Shown here piece by piece: positions 16,680 through 26,387 of a DNA stretch of 64,000 bases (the stretch's first letter is position 1; each line of letters begins with the position of its first letter). Both the position numbers and the translations under genes were made by a program. Location: positions 982,315 through 1,046,314 of the forward strand of contig CP097971.1 in assembly GCA_023703615.1 (NCBI GenBank). Direction: 5' to 3'. The DNA is from SAR86 cluster bacterium. GTDB taxonomy: Bacteria > Pseudomonadota > Gammaproteobacteria > Magnimaribacterales > D2472. The notes under the pieces are model-generated. The model did not search any database and had not been told where the DNA came from. It saw only the letters and a program-made list of their open reading frames with translations.

Positions 16680-17976
16680 AGATTTTCATTCCCAAACTAT
16701 TCATAGTTTCTATAAAGTTTGGAAAGGACGTTAATATGTTTTCACAATCTTCAACCATAATTTCTCTGTTACTTCTTAAAGATGCAATTAAAAAGCTCAT
16801 TGCAATTCTATGATCACCATATGAATTTACGAAATTTTTTGGATTAATATTTTTATTTTGTCCAAATATTTTTATGCCATCATCATATAGTTCATATTTT
16901 ACATTTAAAGCTTTTAATCCATCTGCAATAGCCTGAAGTCTATCAGACTCTTTTACACGAAGTTCTGAGGCTCCTTTTATGCTGGTTTCTCCATTTGCAA
17001 AAGATGCTGCAATAGAAAATATAGGAATTTCGTCTATTATGTTGGGTATTATTTCCTCAGGTACATCAACTCCAACTAATTCTGATGAAAATACTTCTAA
17101 ATCTCCTACATCCTCATTACTTTTTTTTGTTTGATTAATAATATTTATATTTGCGCCCATTTTCTTTAGAAGGTATATCAAACCTGTTCTTGTCTGATTA
17201 AGACCAACATTTTTAATTAGAATTTTTGAATTTTTAGAAATTAAACATGCAACAATTAAAAATGATGCTGAAGAAAAATCGCCTACAATTTCGTATGAAG
17301 AATTAGAATTAAGATTAGAAGTTAATAACTTTATATGATTTTTACCATCTTTGAAGTGAGACTCAATATCACCGTTAAAGTATTTGATCATTTTTTCGGT
17401 ATGATCTCTTGTTGCAGAAGGTTCAATAACTGTTACATTTTTTTTTGCGGTAAGTGCAGCTAATAGAATTGAGGACTTTACTTGAGCACTTGCTATTGGC
17501 AATTCATATTTATAGTTGTTAACTATGTTTCCTCTTTTAATTAAGACTGGCGGTAGATCGTTTGTGCAAGTTATATTTGAGCCCATATCATTTAACGGAT
17601 TGGCAACTCTCATCATAGGTCTTTTAGAAAGAGAGTGATCACCAACAAGATTAGCATCAATACTTAGTCCAGAAATAAATCCCATCATTAGTCTCATGCC
17701 AGTACCTGAGTTTCCGAGATTAATATCATTTTTGGGTGAAATAAAATTTGTTTTGTTAAAAATTTTTATTTTTGTATTATCATTTTTTATTTTTGCACCA
17801 ACACAAGACAAAGCATTTAGGGTGGAAAGCGGATCTAGAGCATTTAAAAAGCCTGAAATTTCAATATCTTGATCTAAAAGTGAACCAATCATTAAGATGC
17901 GCTGTGATATGGATTTGTCTCCTGGGCATACAACTTCACCCTTGAGATTTGATGTTTTTTCAGCAATAAAATTCAA
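16669..17976 (-). CDS. aroA: 3-phosphoshikimate 1-carboxyvinyltransferase (EPSP synthase)
   Basis: The 435-residue protein shows both family signatures: LGNSGTGMRLMMG near residue 88 and the RVKESDRL segment near 338. PGDKSISQR near 18 carries the PEP/shikimate-binding Lys and Ser. It joins shikimate-3-phosphate to PEP in aromatic biosynthesis. It overlaps tyrA by 4 bp and cmk by 11 bp. In Pseudomonas tyrA and aroA are fused; here they are separate but coupled. The GNSGTG motif has Gly rather than Ala after Ser-Gly-Thr, the ordinary form. Confidence 0.95.
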   Translation of the reverse strand: MNFIAEKTSNLKGEVVCPGDKSISQRILMIGSLLDQDIEISGFLNALDPLSTLNALSCVGAKIKNDNTKIKIFNKTNFISPKNDINLGNSGTGMRLMMGFISGLSIDANLVGDHSLSKRPMMRVANPLNDMGSNITCTNDLPPVLIKRGNIVNNYKYELPIASAQVKSSILLAALTAKKNVTVIEPSATRDHTEKMIKYFNGDIESHFKDGKNHIKLLTSNLNSNSSYEIVGDFSSASFLIVACLISKNSKILIKNVGLNQTRTGLIYLLKKMGANINIINQTKKSNEDVGDLEVFSSELVGVDVPEEIIPNIIDEIPIFSIAASFANGETSIKGASELRVKESDRLQAIADGLKALNVKYELYDDGIKIFGQNKNINPKNFVNSYGDHRIAMSFLIASLRSNREIMVEDCENILTSFPNFIETMNSLGMKIYEK

Positions 17977-18845
17977 AAGTTGTCTTCTTTAAATTTTTTA
18001 ATTTCTTCAAGTTCTTCTTTTAAAAGGTCGCTATGTGTAAGAATGCTTGGAATTTCCTTACTTTTGGTAAGTAACTCGAGAAGATTATTAATAGAGATTT
18101 GCATGCTGGCTAGTGATTTAATAACATTCATTGAATTTATTTCTAAAATATCTCGCCACATTTCAGGATTTGACCCGCTTAATCTTATAAATTCTTTTAA
18201 TCCAGCACCAGCATTATCTGATATATTTATTCCTGAAATCCTAATGGAATCTATTAATGCATATGCTAACAAATGTGGCAGATGGCTGGTTATTGCAAAA
18301 ATTTGATCATGTTCTTTAATTGACATTTCAGCAACATTCATCATCAAAGCATTTTCCCAAAAACTCTTTAACCTATCTAAATGAAATTGATCTGTATTGG
18401 ATGATTTACAAATTATATTTTTTTTATAAGTAAATAAATTTGCATCTGAATTATCGATGCCTGACTTATCAGAACCAGCAATTGGATGAGAAAAAACAAT
18501 ATTATTTATATTTTTAAATATCAGATGGTTTTTTACACTTGATGTTTCTGTAATAGTTATTTTTGTATTCCATAATTCTTTTATAGAATTAATAACCTCT
18601 AAGGTTTTTGTTGGTGTTACTGATATTATTATTAAATCAACTGAGGAATCCATTTTGCTTTCAGTAACTTCATCAAAATTAGAAATCTTGTAATCAATAA
18701 TTTTCTTTTCAAAAGCTTTATCAACAATATTAGAATCGATATCAAATGCATAGACAGTTATCCCCTTTTCTTTAGCTGCTTTGGCAATTGAACCTCCAAT
18801 TAAGCCCAATCCTATTATCAGAATAGATTTAATATTATTATTCAC
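17973..18845 (-). CDS. tyrA: Prephenate/arogenate dehydrogenase
   Basis: The 290-residue protein has an N-terminal NAD(P)-binding turn (IIGLGLIGGSIAKAA, residues 10-24) and the prephenate dehydrogenase hallmarks HPIAGSDKSG near 115 and ITSHLPHLLAYAL near 190. It oxidatively decarboxylates prephenate (or arogenate) on the tyrosine branch. There is no chorismate mutase or ACT domain, unlike E. coli TyrA. It is the stand-alone type of pseudomonads. It overlaps hisC by 8 bp and aroA by 4 bp in a run of aromatic genes. Cofactor preference is not determinable by eye. Confidence 0.93.
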   Translation of the reverse strand: MNNNIKSILIIGLGLIGGSIAKAAKEKGITVYAFDIDSNIVDKAFEKKIIDYKISNFDEVTESKMDSSVDLIIISVTPTKTLEVINSIKELWNTKITITETSSVKNHLIFKNINNIVFSHPIAGSDKSGIDNSDANLFTYKKNIICKSSNTDQFHLDRLKSFWENALMMNVAEMSIKEHDQIFAITSHLPHLLAYALIDSIRISGINISDNAGAGLKEFIRLSGSNPEMWRDILEINSMNVIKSLASMQISINNLLELLTKSKEIPSILTHSDLLKEELEEIKKFKEDNF

Positions 18846-19938
18846 TTAATGCCTCAACTAACTTTTCAAGAAAGTATTTATTTTCATCATGGGTGCCTAC
18901 GGTGACTCTTAGAAAGTTAGCCATATCATATAAACCAATTGGTCTTACAATTACACCTTTCTTCATTAAACTTAAAAATAATTTTTGCGCATCAAAATTA
19001 CCTTGAAAAGAAATAAAATTTCCTTGAGACGGAATATAATCTAGATTTAATTTATTTAATTCTTCACACAGAAAATTTCTTTCTTTTGAGTTAAGCTCTA
19101 TGCTTTTTTTAATATGCTCTTTGTCAGAGATTGCAATACATGCAGCTTTTTGAGCGAATGTATTTGAATTAAAAGGTTGTCTAATTTTATTTAGAATTTG
19201 AATAACTTGTGTGCTAGCCATTCCGTATCCAATTCGTAAACTTGCAAGACCTTGAATCTTCGAGAAAGATTTAGTTATAAGTAAATTTTTATAACTCTTT
19301 AGCAAGCTATTTACATTTACATAATCGTCAAGCTCTACGTATTCAAAATATGCTAAATCAAGAATTACTAATACATTTGACGGTATAGAATCCATTAAAT
19401 TCTTAAATTCTTTATGAGAATTATATGTACCTGTTGGATTGTTAGGATTCGCAACAAAACAAACTTTAGTAGAGGTTTCTATAAACTTGCTAAAATCCTC
19501 AAGAGCATGTTTCCAATTGTTTGTTGGGACTTCAATAATTTTTGAACCACAAGATTGAGTAACAATTTTATAAACTGCAAATGCATGTTTAGACATTATT
19601 GCACTTGTATCTTTGTTTAAAAAAGTTCTTGCTGCCAGCTCTAAAATCTCATTTGAGCCGTTTCCAACAATAATATTCTCTTCATTTAAATTCTCATGTT
19701 GTGCAATTCTTTCTTTTAAACTTTTTGCATCTCCATCAGGATACAAATGAAGGTCGTTATTTATTTTTGAAAGAGCTTCGATAGCTAGGGGTGATGCTCC
19801 TAAAGGATTTTCATTGCTTGCAAGCTTAACTACTTTTTCAGGCTTGTATTCTGCTATAACATCGTCAATGGATCTACCTGGTTCATAAGGATTAAGATCT
19901 GATATTCCTGCATTGATATTATCTAATAAGTCGCTCAT
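18838..19938 (-). CDS. hisC: Histidinol-phosphate / aromatic aminotransferase
   Basis: A 366-residue class I/II PLP aminotransferase with NPNNPTG near residue 162, the PLP lysine in TKSFSKIQGLASLRIGYG near 222, and an Arg near the C-terminus (RPIGLY). Position between pheA and tyrA suggests it serves both histidinol-phosphate transamination and phenylalanine/tyrosine synthesis, as proposed for HisC2 of pseudomonads. That dual role is inference. It overlaps the pheA stop by 4 bp and tyrA by 8 bp. A dedicated aromatic aminotransferase elsewhere cannot be excluded. Confidence 0.92.
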   Translation of the reverse strand: MSDLLDNINAGISDLNPYEPGRSIDDVIAEYKPEKVVKLASNENPLGASPLAIEALSKINNDLHLYPDGDAKSLKERIAQHENLNEENIIVGNGSNEILELAARTFLNKDTSAIMSKHAFAVYKIVTQSCGSKIIEVPTNNWKHALEDFSKFIETSTKVCFVANPNNPTGTYNSHKEFKNLMDSIPSNVLVILDLAYFEYVELDDYVNVNSLLKSYKNLLITKSFSKIQGLASLRIGYGMASTQVIQILNKIRQPFNSNTFAQKAACIAISDKEHIKKSIELNSKERNFLCEELNKLNLDYIPSQGNFISFQGNFDAQKLFLSLMKKGVIVRPIGLYDMANFLRVTVGTHDENKYFLEKLVEALSE

Positions 19939-21023
19939 ATATATTGAGGATATGATCCAAGAACCCTTACAGAAGAGCCAAGATCTTTTACCTCTTTTAT
20001 AGTTAGTTTTAATTTTTGGTCATTCATATGCCCTTCACAATCAATGAAAAAATCGTGAGAATTTATATTACCTCTTGACGGTCTAGTTTCAATTTTACTT
20101 AAATTTATTTTTCGCTTTTCAAAAGGTCTCAATATGGCAATAAGAGCACCAGGATTATTAACAGTCTGAATTAAAAAAGAGGTTTTATCTTTTCCAGTTT
20201 TATTAACAGAATTTAACCCTATTACTAAAAATCTTGTCTTATTATCAGCAAAATCTTGAACATTTTTTTTGACAAGTTTTAACTTGTATTTATCAATTGC
20301 TAATGAATTAACAACACATAGAATGTTTTTATTTTCTTTTGCATATTTAGCTGCTACAGCTGAACTTGGCATTTCAAGTCTTTTAATTGAGCCAATATTT
20401 TTATCAATCCATTTAGAACATTGTCCAAGAGCTTGAGGATGAGAGGCAATTGCAAAGGCATCTTGAAGATCAAAATTATTACCAGAAGCCAATTGATGAT
20501 CTATATCATGATAAACCTCACCTATGATGTTAATAGGTTGATTATCCGCTAGACAATTTAAAGTAGAGTTAATAACTCCTTCAGATGAGTTCTCAACAGG
20601 TACTAAACCTAAATTAGCTTCTTGATTTAATACCTCACTAAAAATATCTTCGATCGATAATGATGGTTTTCTTTTGATAATTGAGCCAAATTGGTTAAGA
20701 ACTGCAGCTTCGGAGTGAGTTCCCTCTGGTCCTAAATATGAAACTTTTAAGACCTCTTCAAGAGAAAGGCATCCTGAAATTATATTTTTAAAAATTGTTC
20801 TTATGTTTTTATCAGGTAACAATCCCTTTTTATTTGAGCTTATAATATTTCTAAGAATCTTTGATTCTCTATCAGGTTTATAAAATGAAGAATTAGGTGC
20901 AATTTTTGATTTAACATTGCCTATTTCAACCGCAATTTTTGCTCTTTTTTGAATTAAATCATATAAGCTCTTGTCTATCTTATCGATTTTACTTCTCAAA
21001 ATTTTAATTTTTTTATTATTCAT
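19935..21023 (-). CDS. pheA: Chorismate mutase / prephenate dehydratase (P-protein)
   Basis: The 362-residue fusion has an AroQ chorismate mutase helix bundle at about 5-88. The prephenate dehydratase domain follows (about 92-270, with YLGPEGTHSEAAVL, VPVENSSEG and the catalytic TRFLVIG). A C-terminal ACT domain (about 280-355) contains GALIAILRPFEKRKINLSKIE in two halves and the ETRPSRG phenylalanine-binding motif. It converts chorismate to phenylpyruvate and is likely feedback-inhibited by phenylalanine. It lies 3 bp after serC and overlaps hisC by 4 bp. Confidence 0.95.
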   Translation of the reverse strand: MNNKKIKILRSKIDKIDKSLYDLIQKRAKIAVEIGNVKSKIAPNSSFYKPDRESKILRNIISSNKKGLLPDKNIRTIFKNIISGCLSLEEVLKVSYLGPEGTHSEAAVLNQFGSIIKRKPSLSIEDIFSEVLNQEANLGLVPVENSSEGVINSTLNCLADNQPINIIGEVYHDIDHQLASGNNFDLQDAFAIASHPQALGQCSKWIDKNIGSIKRLEMPSSAVAAKYAKENKNILCVVNSLAIDKYKLKLVKKNVQDFADNKTRFLVIGLNSVNKTGKDKTSFLIQTVNNPGALIAILRPFEKRKINLSKIETRPSRGNINSHDFFIDCEGHMNDQKLKLTIKEVKDLGSSVRVLGSYPQYI

Positions 21024-21026
21024 TAT

Positions 21027-22097
21027 TTAACCATTTTCAATTTCAAAATCTTTCATAAAGCTAATTAACTCGATTACTCCATCAAGAGGCATAGCATTAT
21101 ATATACTTGCACGCATTCCACCAACTGATCTATGACCCTTAAGATGTAATAATCCATTTTTTTTGGATTTATCTAAAAACTCATTGTCTAATTTATCATC
21201 AGCCAACAAAAAGGGAACATTCATTATTGATCGATTTTCAAGCATAATATTATTTGAGTAAAAACTTGAATTATCAATAAATTCGTATAGTAATTTTGCT
21301 TTTTTATAATTTTGTTCTTTAAAAAATTTTAAGCCTCCACACTCTTTTATCCACTTAAAAACTTTCCCAGCCATGTACCAGGCGAATGTTGGAGGCGTAT
21401 TAAGCATTGAGTCTGCTTTAGCATGTTCATCGTATTTAAGAATGTTAGCTAAATTATTATTTGATTTGAGTAAAAACTCTTTTTCTATAATTATTACAGT
21501 TAATCCAGCTGGACCAATATTTTTTTGTGCTCCTGCATAAATCATCGAAAAATTTTTAACATCAATAGGTTCGCTTAAAATAACAGATGACATATCAGCG
21601 ATTAGGGGATTTTTAGTAATTGGAGCTTTATGCAATGCTACTCCTTGAATTGTTTCATTGGGGCAATAATGAACATAATCAGCATCTCTTGAGAATCTCC
21701 ATGAATTGGGATCAGGAACATAAGAGAAGTTTTCTTGTTCTGAAGAAGCAATTGTTTTTACCTCTATGTAGTTTGACGCTTCTGAAATTGCCTTTTTTGA
21801 CCAAGTACCTGTTAAAACATAATCCGCAGATTTTTTACCAAAGTTTATTGGTATTTGAGCAAACTGTTGAGTGGCTCCTCCTTGCAAAAACAAGACATCG
21901 TAATTTTCAGGTATATTTAAAATATCAATTAAATCGGTCTTTGCTTCTCTTGCAACAGACAAATATTCAGGTGACCTGTGGCTCATTTCCATAATTGAAG
22001 TTCCAGAATCTTTCCATTCCAATAATTCTGATTTTACATCTAAGAGTACATCTTCTGATATAGCAGCGGGCCCTGCACAGAAATTCCATTTTCGCAT
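21027..22097 (-). CDS. serC: Phosphoserine aminotransferase
   Basis: The 356-residue class V aminotransferase starts MRKWNFCAGPAAISEDVL, typical for SerC. It has the PLP lysine in YAGAQKNIGPAG near residue 190 and the RSVGGMRASIYNAMP substrate-binding segment near 330. It makes phosphoserine in serine synthesis and acts in the pyridoxal phosphate pathway. It follows gyrA by 4 bp and precedes pheA by 3 bp, exactly the Pseudomonas order, so a shared transcript is likely. Confidence 0.95.
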   Translation of the reverse strand: MRKWNFCAGPAAISEDVLLDVKSELLEWKDSGTSIMEMSHRSPEYLSVAREAKTDLIDILNIPENYDVLFLQGGATQQFAQIPINFGKKSADYVLTGTWSKKAISEASNYIEVKTIASSEQENFSYVPDPNSWRFSRDADYVHYCPNETIQGVALHKAPITKNPLIADMSSVILSEPIDVKNFSMIYAGAQKNIGPAGLTVIIIEKEFLLKSNNNLANILKYDEHAKADSMLNTPPTFAWYMAGKVFKWIKECGGLKFFKEQNYKKAKLLYEFIDNSSFYSNNIMLENRSIMNVPFLLADDKLDNEFLDKSKKNGLLHLKGHRSVGGMRASIYNAMPLDGVIELISFMKDFEIENG

Positions 22098-22101
22098 TTT
22101 T

Positions 22102-24639
22102 TTATTCTTGTTCTTCCTCGCTAGGAATATTTACACATTCTGTTAATTTTTCTCCTTCTTTTGGAGTAATAATCTTTACGCCTTGAGTATTTCGACTAAG
22201 TGTTGGTATTTGGGAGACAGATGTCCTTATCATAGTTCCTTTGTCACTTATTAACATTATACCGTCCTCATCATCAACAAGAGTAGCTGAGACCATCAAA
22301 CCATTTCTTTCACTTGTCTTCATTGAAATAACACCTTGACCACCTCTATTATGAGAAGGGAAGTCTTCCAGTTTTGTCTTTTTTCCATATCCATTTTCAG
22401 AGACACATAAAATTGTTTTATTAGGATTGCCAAGCATTAAAGATATTAGTTTTGCATCTTTCTTAAGTTTTATGCCCCTTACTCCTCTTGCTGTCCTTCC
22501 CATTGCCCTAACATGTGATTCGTTAAAACGTATCAACTTTCCAGCATTACTAGCCAAAAGAATCTCATCATTACCTGAGGTAATGGCACTTCCTATTAAT
22601 TTGTCATCTTCATCTAAATTAATTGCTTTTATTCCAGATTTATATTTTTTAGCAAATAAACTTAATTGTGTTTTTTTTGTTGTGCCTTTTTGAGTCGCCA
22701 TAAAAATAAATTTATCTTCGCTAAATTCATCTACAGGTAAAATTTCACTTACAGACTCATCATCATCTAAATTAAGCATATTTACTAACGGTCTGCCTTT
22801 GGATGTTCTTGATGCAACAGGAATTTCATATACTTTTAACCAAAAAACTTTACCTTTAGTTGTAAAACAAAGAATTTGCACATGACTGCTTAAGACATAA
22901 AGGTTTTGAATTAAATCTTCTTCTTTTACGCTAGCTGCTGCTTTTCCTTGACCACCTCGTCTTTGCTCTCTGTATTCATCTAATGGCTGTGTCTTTGCGT
23001 ACCCACTTCTAGAAACAGTTAAAACTCTAGTTTCTTCTGGAATCAAATCCTCATTTGTTATTCCTCTTCTGGTATCATTTATTTTAGTTTTTCTGTCATC
23101 ACCAAAAGAGTTTTGGATATCTTCTAGCTCTTCTATCATTAGAGATTTTAGCGTGTCTTTATCATCTAAGATTTTTTGAAGAGCCATAATTTTTGTAACA
23201 ATTTCATTAAATTCACTGCTTAAATTATCTTGCTCTAATCCTGTTAATCTTCCAAGTCTAAGCTCTAAGATTGCTTTAGCCTGATCATTTGATAATTTAT
23301 ATTTTTTTCCCTTGATTCCTAGGGACTTGTCTATACTTTTAGGCTTACATGCATCATTTCCAACTTTTTTTAAAATAGCTTCAACTGGACCAGCTTTCCA
23401 TATTTTTTTTGATAAAGCCTCTGAAGCAACTTTTGGATCCTTAGATTTTTTAATTATTGAGATTACTTCATCGATATTTGCTATTGCTACCATTAGTCCT
23501 TCAACGATATGACCTCTTTCTTTTGCTTTTTTTAAGTCATATTTTGTTCTTTTGGTAATAATTTCTTTTCTATGCTTTATAAAAGCATGAAGCATTTCTT
23601 TGAGATTAACTTCTTTTGGTTGTCCATCTACTAGGACAGTAAAGTTGATGCCAAATGATTGCTCTAGTTGAGTTTGAGAAAATAAATTATTTTCTATGAC
23701 ATCTGCGGAATCTCCTTTTCTTATTTCAATAACAACTCTTAGGCCATCTTTATCAGATTCGTCTCTAATTTCTGTAATGCCTTCAATTTTTTTATCTTTT
23801 ACTAGCTCAGCTATCTTTTCAAGCATTCTTGCTTTATTAACCATAAAAGGTATTTCATTAATAATAAGTGACTGTTTACCAGATTTATCCTCCTCAATGG
23901 ACGTGTTAGATCTTACATGGATAATGCCTCTTCCTGTTTTATACGCCTCATAAATACCAGCCTTACCATCAATCGTTCCTCCGGTAGGAAAATCAGGTCC
24001 TGAAATATCTTTAATCAATTCATCAATGGAAATTTTTGGATTATGAATAAGGCTTATGGAGCCATTTATAACTTCATTTAGATTGTGAGGAGGAATATTT
24101 GTAGCCATTCCAACTGCAATACCAGAAGATCCATTAACTAATAAGTTTGGAATTTTTGTTGGTAAAACATCTGGTATATATTCACTTCCATCGTAGTTTG
24201 GTGAAAAAGATACTGTTTCCTTTTCTAAGTCATTTAGCATTTGATCGGTAATTTTTGCCATCCTAACTTCTGTATATCTCATAGCTGCTGGTGGGTCACC
24301 ATCAATTGAACCAAAATTACCTTGGCCCTGAACTAACATATATCTCATTGAAAAATCTTGAGCCATTCGGACCATAGCATCATATACTGCGCTATCTCCA
24401 TGTGGATGATATTTACCAATAACATCACCAACAACTCTTGCAGATTTTTTATAGGGTTTATTGAAAGAATTTTTTAAATCATACATTGCATAAAGAATTC
24501 TTCTATGGACTGGTTTTAATCCATCTCTGATGTCAGGAAGTGCCCTTCCATGAATAACGCTAAGAGCATAACTTAGGTAGGATTGCTTCAGCTCATCTTC
24601 AATATTGACTGAAATAATTTCTTTTGCAAAATCGCTCAT
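22102..24639 (-). CDS. gyrA: DNA gyrase subunit A
   Basis: The 845-residue protein has the catalytic Tyr122 in AAMRYTE, the [13 protein letters not shown] helix with Ser83 and Asp87 (the residues found in quinolone-susceptible enzymes), and the gyrase-specific GQGK-like box QRRGGQGK near residue 550. The box marks it as GyrA rather than ParC. The C-terminal half shows the six-bladed wrapping propeller repeats. It negatively supercoils DNA with GyrB, which is not in the window. It is the first gene of the gyrA-serC-pheA block. Its promoter must lie within the 80 bp upstream, where no clear hexamers stand out. Confidence 0.97.
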   Translation of the reverse strand: MSDFAKEIISVNIEDELKQSYLSYALSVIHGRALPDIRDGLKPVHRRILYAMYDLKNSFNKPYKKSARVVGDVIGKYHPHGDSAVYDAMVRMAQDFSMRYMLVQGQGNFGSIDGDPPAAMRYTEVRMAKITDQMLNDLEKETVSFSPNYDGSEYIPDVLPTKIPNLLVNGSSGIAVGMATNIPPHNLNEVINGSISLIHNPKISIDELIKDISGPDFPTGGTIDGKAGIYEAYKTGRGIIHVRSNTSIEEDKSGKQSLIINEIPFMVNKARMLEKIAELVKDKKIEGITEIRDESDKDGLRVVIEIRKGDSADVIENNLFSQTQLEQSFGINFTVLVDGQPKEVNLKEMLHAFIKHRKEIITKRTKYDLKKAKERGHIVEGLMVAIANIDEVISIIKKSKDPKVASEALSKKIWKAGPVEAILKKVGNDACKPKSIDKSLGIKGKKYKLSNDQAKAILELRLGRLTGLEQDNLSSEFNEIVTKIMALQKILDDKDTLKSLMIEELEDIQNSFGDDRKTKINDTRRGITNEDLIPEETRVLTVSRSGYAKTQPLDEYREQRRGGQGKAAASVKEEDLIQNLYVLSSHVQILCFTTKGKVFWLKVYEIPVASRTSKGRPLVNMLNLDDDESVSEILPVDEFSEDKFIFMATQKGTTKKTQLSLFAKKYKSGIKAINLDEDDKLIGSAITSGNDEILLASNAGKLIRFNESHVRAMGRTARGVRGIKLKKDAKLISLMLGNPNKTILCVSENGYGKKTKLEDFPSHNRGGQGVISMKTSERNGLMVSATLVDDEDGIMLISDKGTMIRTSVSQIPTLSRNTQGVKIITPKEGEKLTECVNIPSEEEQE

Positions 24640-24669
24640 TTTACGAATATTTTTGTTTTTTTTTTAATT

Positions 24670-24712
24670 AAAAATATGTGCCCATTAAGGGGGTAAATTT
24701 TAACATATTTTT
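24670..24712 (-). terminator. Candidate terminator between pntB and gyrA
   Basis: AAAAATATGT and ACATATTTTT form a perfect 10-bp inverted repeat around a 23-nt loop with an inner CCC/GGG pair. It lies just after the pntB stop and ahead of gyrA. The U-rich part is the 3' arm itself. It would work in either direction but has few G-C pairs, so strength is doubtful. Confidence 0.4.
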
Positions 24713-24721
24713 GAGAAGAAT

Positions 24722-26110
24722 TTACTCTTTAAATTCTGATACCAGGCCACCAATTGACTCTTTTGCATCACCAAATAACATTCTGGTATTCTGTTTAAAA
24801 AACAGAGGGTTTTGAACTCCTGCAAAGCCTGATGACATTGATCTTTTCAAGACAAATACTGTTCTTGCATTATGAACTTCAATAATTGGCATTCCATAGA
24901 TTGGGCTGCCAGGTTCTTCTGTGGCAGAGGGATTTACAACATCATTTGCACCAATAACCACAGCAACATCGACAGCTTCCATAGTTGGGTTTACATCCTC
25001 AGGTTCAGCAAGAAAATCATAAGGAACATTTGCTTCAGCTAGCAAAACATTCATATGACCAGGCATTCTTCCTGCAACCGGATGAATTCCATATTTTACC
25101 TCGGTTCCATTTTCTTCAAGTAGCTCTCCCAACTCTCTAACAACATGTTGAGCTTGAGCTACAGCCATACCATATCCCGGAACAATCAAAACAGAACTTG
25201 CATTTTCAAGAATTAAATATGCATCATTTACATTGATTGGACTGACTTCGCCTTGCTCTTCTGATGTTGACGAAGATGCTGAACTTGAATATCCAACAAA
25301 TAATATATTGTTAATAGATCTATTCATTGCCTTAGCCATAATAATAGTAAGTATCAAGCCGCTAGCTCCTACTAACGAACCAGCTACAATTAAAACGTTA
25401 TTTAAGAGCAATAATCCTGCGAAAGCTGCAGCTATTCCAGAAAATGAATTGAGTAGCGATATTACAACAGGCATATCCCCACCTCCAATCGGTAATACAA
25501 AACCAATACCTGCAAGCAAGGTCAAAATTAAAAATATATTGAAAAAATTAATGGAGCTTACATTTGAAATTAAAAAATCGCTTGAAAGCATAAAGATAAT
25601 TCCAAAAAATGATAGGTAAAAGAATGATGTGAATATCTTAGTTATTATAGATGATTTTTGTATTTTTAATTTTTCTGATAATTTTCCATAAGCTACTATG
25701 CTTCCAGAAAAAGTTACTCCACCAATATATACAGTGATCATTATCAAAATATGTTGGAAAAAATTATCTGGAACAGAGGTAAACTCAGACCAAGCTATCA
25801 AAAATGTTGCCAAGCCTCCAAAACCGTTAAATAAAGCAACCATTTCAGGAATTGAAGTCATTTTAACTTTTAAAGCAATTAATGCTCCTACAATTGCTCC
25901 AGTCAAAATTCCAGCCAATAAAATCAGGGGGCTTACTAAATTAAATATTGTTACCAAAACAGCTATGAACATTGCTGAGGCAGATAAAAAATTTCCTCTG
26001 ACAGCAGTATCCTCTTTACCAAGCATTTTTATACCAGAAATAAATAAGATAGATGAAAATATATATGCAATATTTTGGATAGACAGAATGGTATCAGGTG
26101 ATATGTTCAT
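24722..26110 (-). CDS. pntB: NAD(P) transhydrogenase subunit beta
   Basis: The 462-residue protein has about eight membrane helices over residues 1-265 and a soluble NADP-binding domain III (about 285-462). That domain carries VPGYGMAVAQAQHVV, GIHPVAGRMPGHMNV, VVIGANDVVNP and KRSMSSGFAG. It couples proton movement to hydride transfer from NADH to NADP, supplying NADPH for biosynthesis. It follows the small membrane subunit gene by 1 bp in a three-gene operon. A run of acidic and serine residues near 275 links the membrane part to domain III. Confidence 0.96.
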   Translation of the reverse strand: MNISPDTILSIQNIAYIFSSILFISGIKMLGKEDTAVRGNFLSASAMFIAVLVTIFNLVSPLILLAGILTGAIVGALIALKVKMTSIPEMVALFNGFGGLATFLIAWSEFTSVPDNFFQHILIMITVYIGGVTFSGSIVAYGKLSEKLKIQKSSIITKIFTSFFYLSFFGIIFMLSSDFLISNVSSINFFNIFLILTLLAGIGFVLPIGGGDMPVVISLLNSFSGIAAAFAGLLLLNNVLIVAGSLVGASGLILTIIMAKAMNRSINNILFVGYSSSASSSTSEEQGEVSPINVNDAYLILENASSVLIVPGYGMAVAQAQHVVRELGELLEENGTEVKYGIHPVAGRMPGHMNVLLAEANVPYDFLAEPEDVNPTMEAVDVAVVIGANDVVNPSATEEPGSPIYGMPIIEVHNARTVFVLKRSMSSGFAGVQNPLFFKQNTRMLFGDAKESIGGLVSEFKE

Positions 26111-26111
26111 A

Positions 26112-26387
26112 TTATTTCTTTTTAAACATTTTAAGCATTCTATTAGTTACTAAATAACCACCAAATACATTAATAGATGCGAATGTAACTGCTAAAAAAG
26201 CTATGATATTTTGAAGATCTGAATCCCGCGATAAAAGCAATGCACCAACCAAGGCTATTCCAGAGATTGCATTAGCTCCAGACATTAGAGGTGTATGAAG
26301 GGTGCTTGGAATTTTTGAAATTAATTCAAGTCCAAGGTATATTGACAAGATTAGAACAAAGCCTAAAAGTATATATACTTCCATCAT
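26112..26387 (-). CDS. pntAB: NAD(P) transhydrogenase subunit alpha, membrane part
   Basis: The 91-residue protein consists of three to four membrane helices with the family's PSTLHTPLMSGANAISGI motif near residues 27-44. It corresponds to the C-terminal domain II segment of the fused E. coli PntA. In this genome the alpha subunit is split, as in Rhodospirillum rubrum and many marine proteobacteria. It overlaps the soluble alpha gene by 4 bp (ATGA-type) and is followed by pntB after 1 bp, so the three parts are made together. Confidence 0.93.
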   Translation of the reverse strand: MMEVYILLGFVLILSIYLGLELISKIPSTLHTPLMSGANAISGIALVGALLLSRDSDLQNIIAFLAVTFASINVFGGYLVTNRMLKMFKKK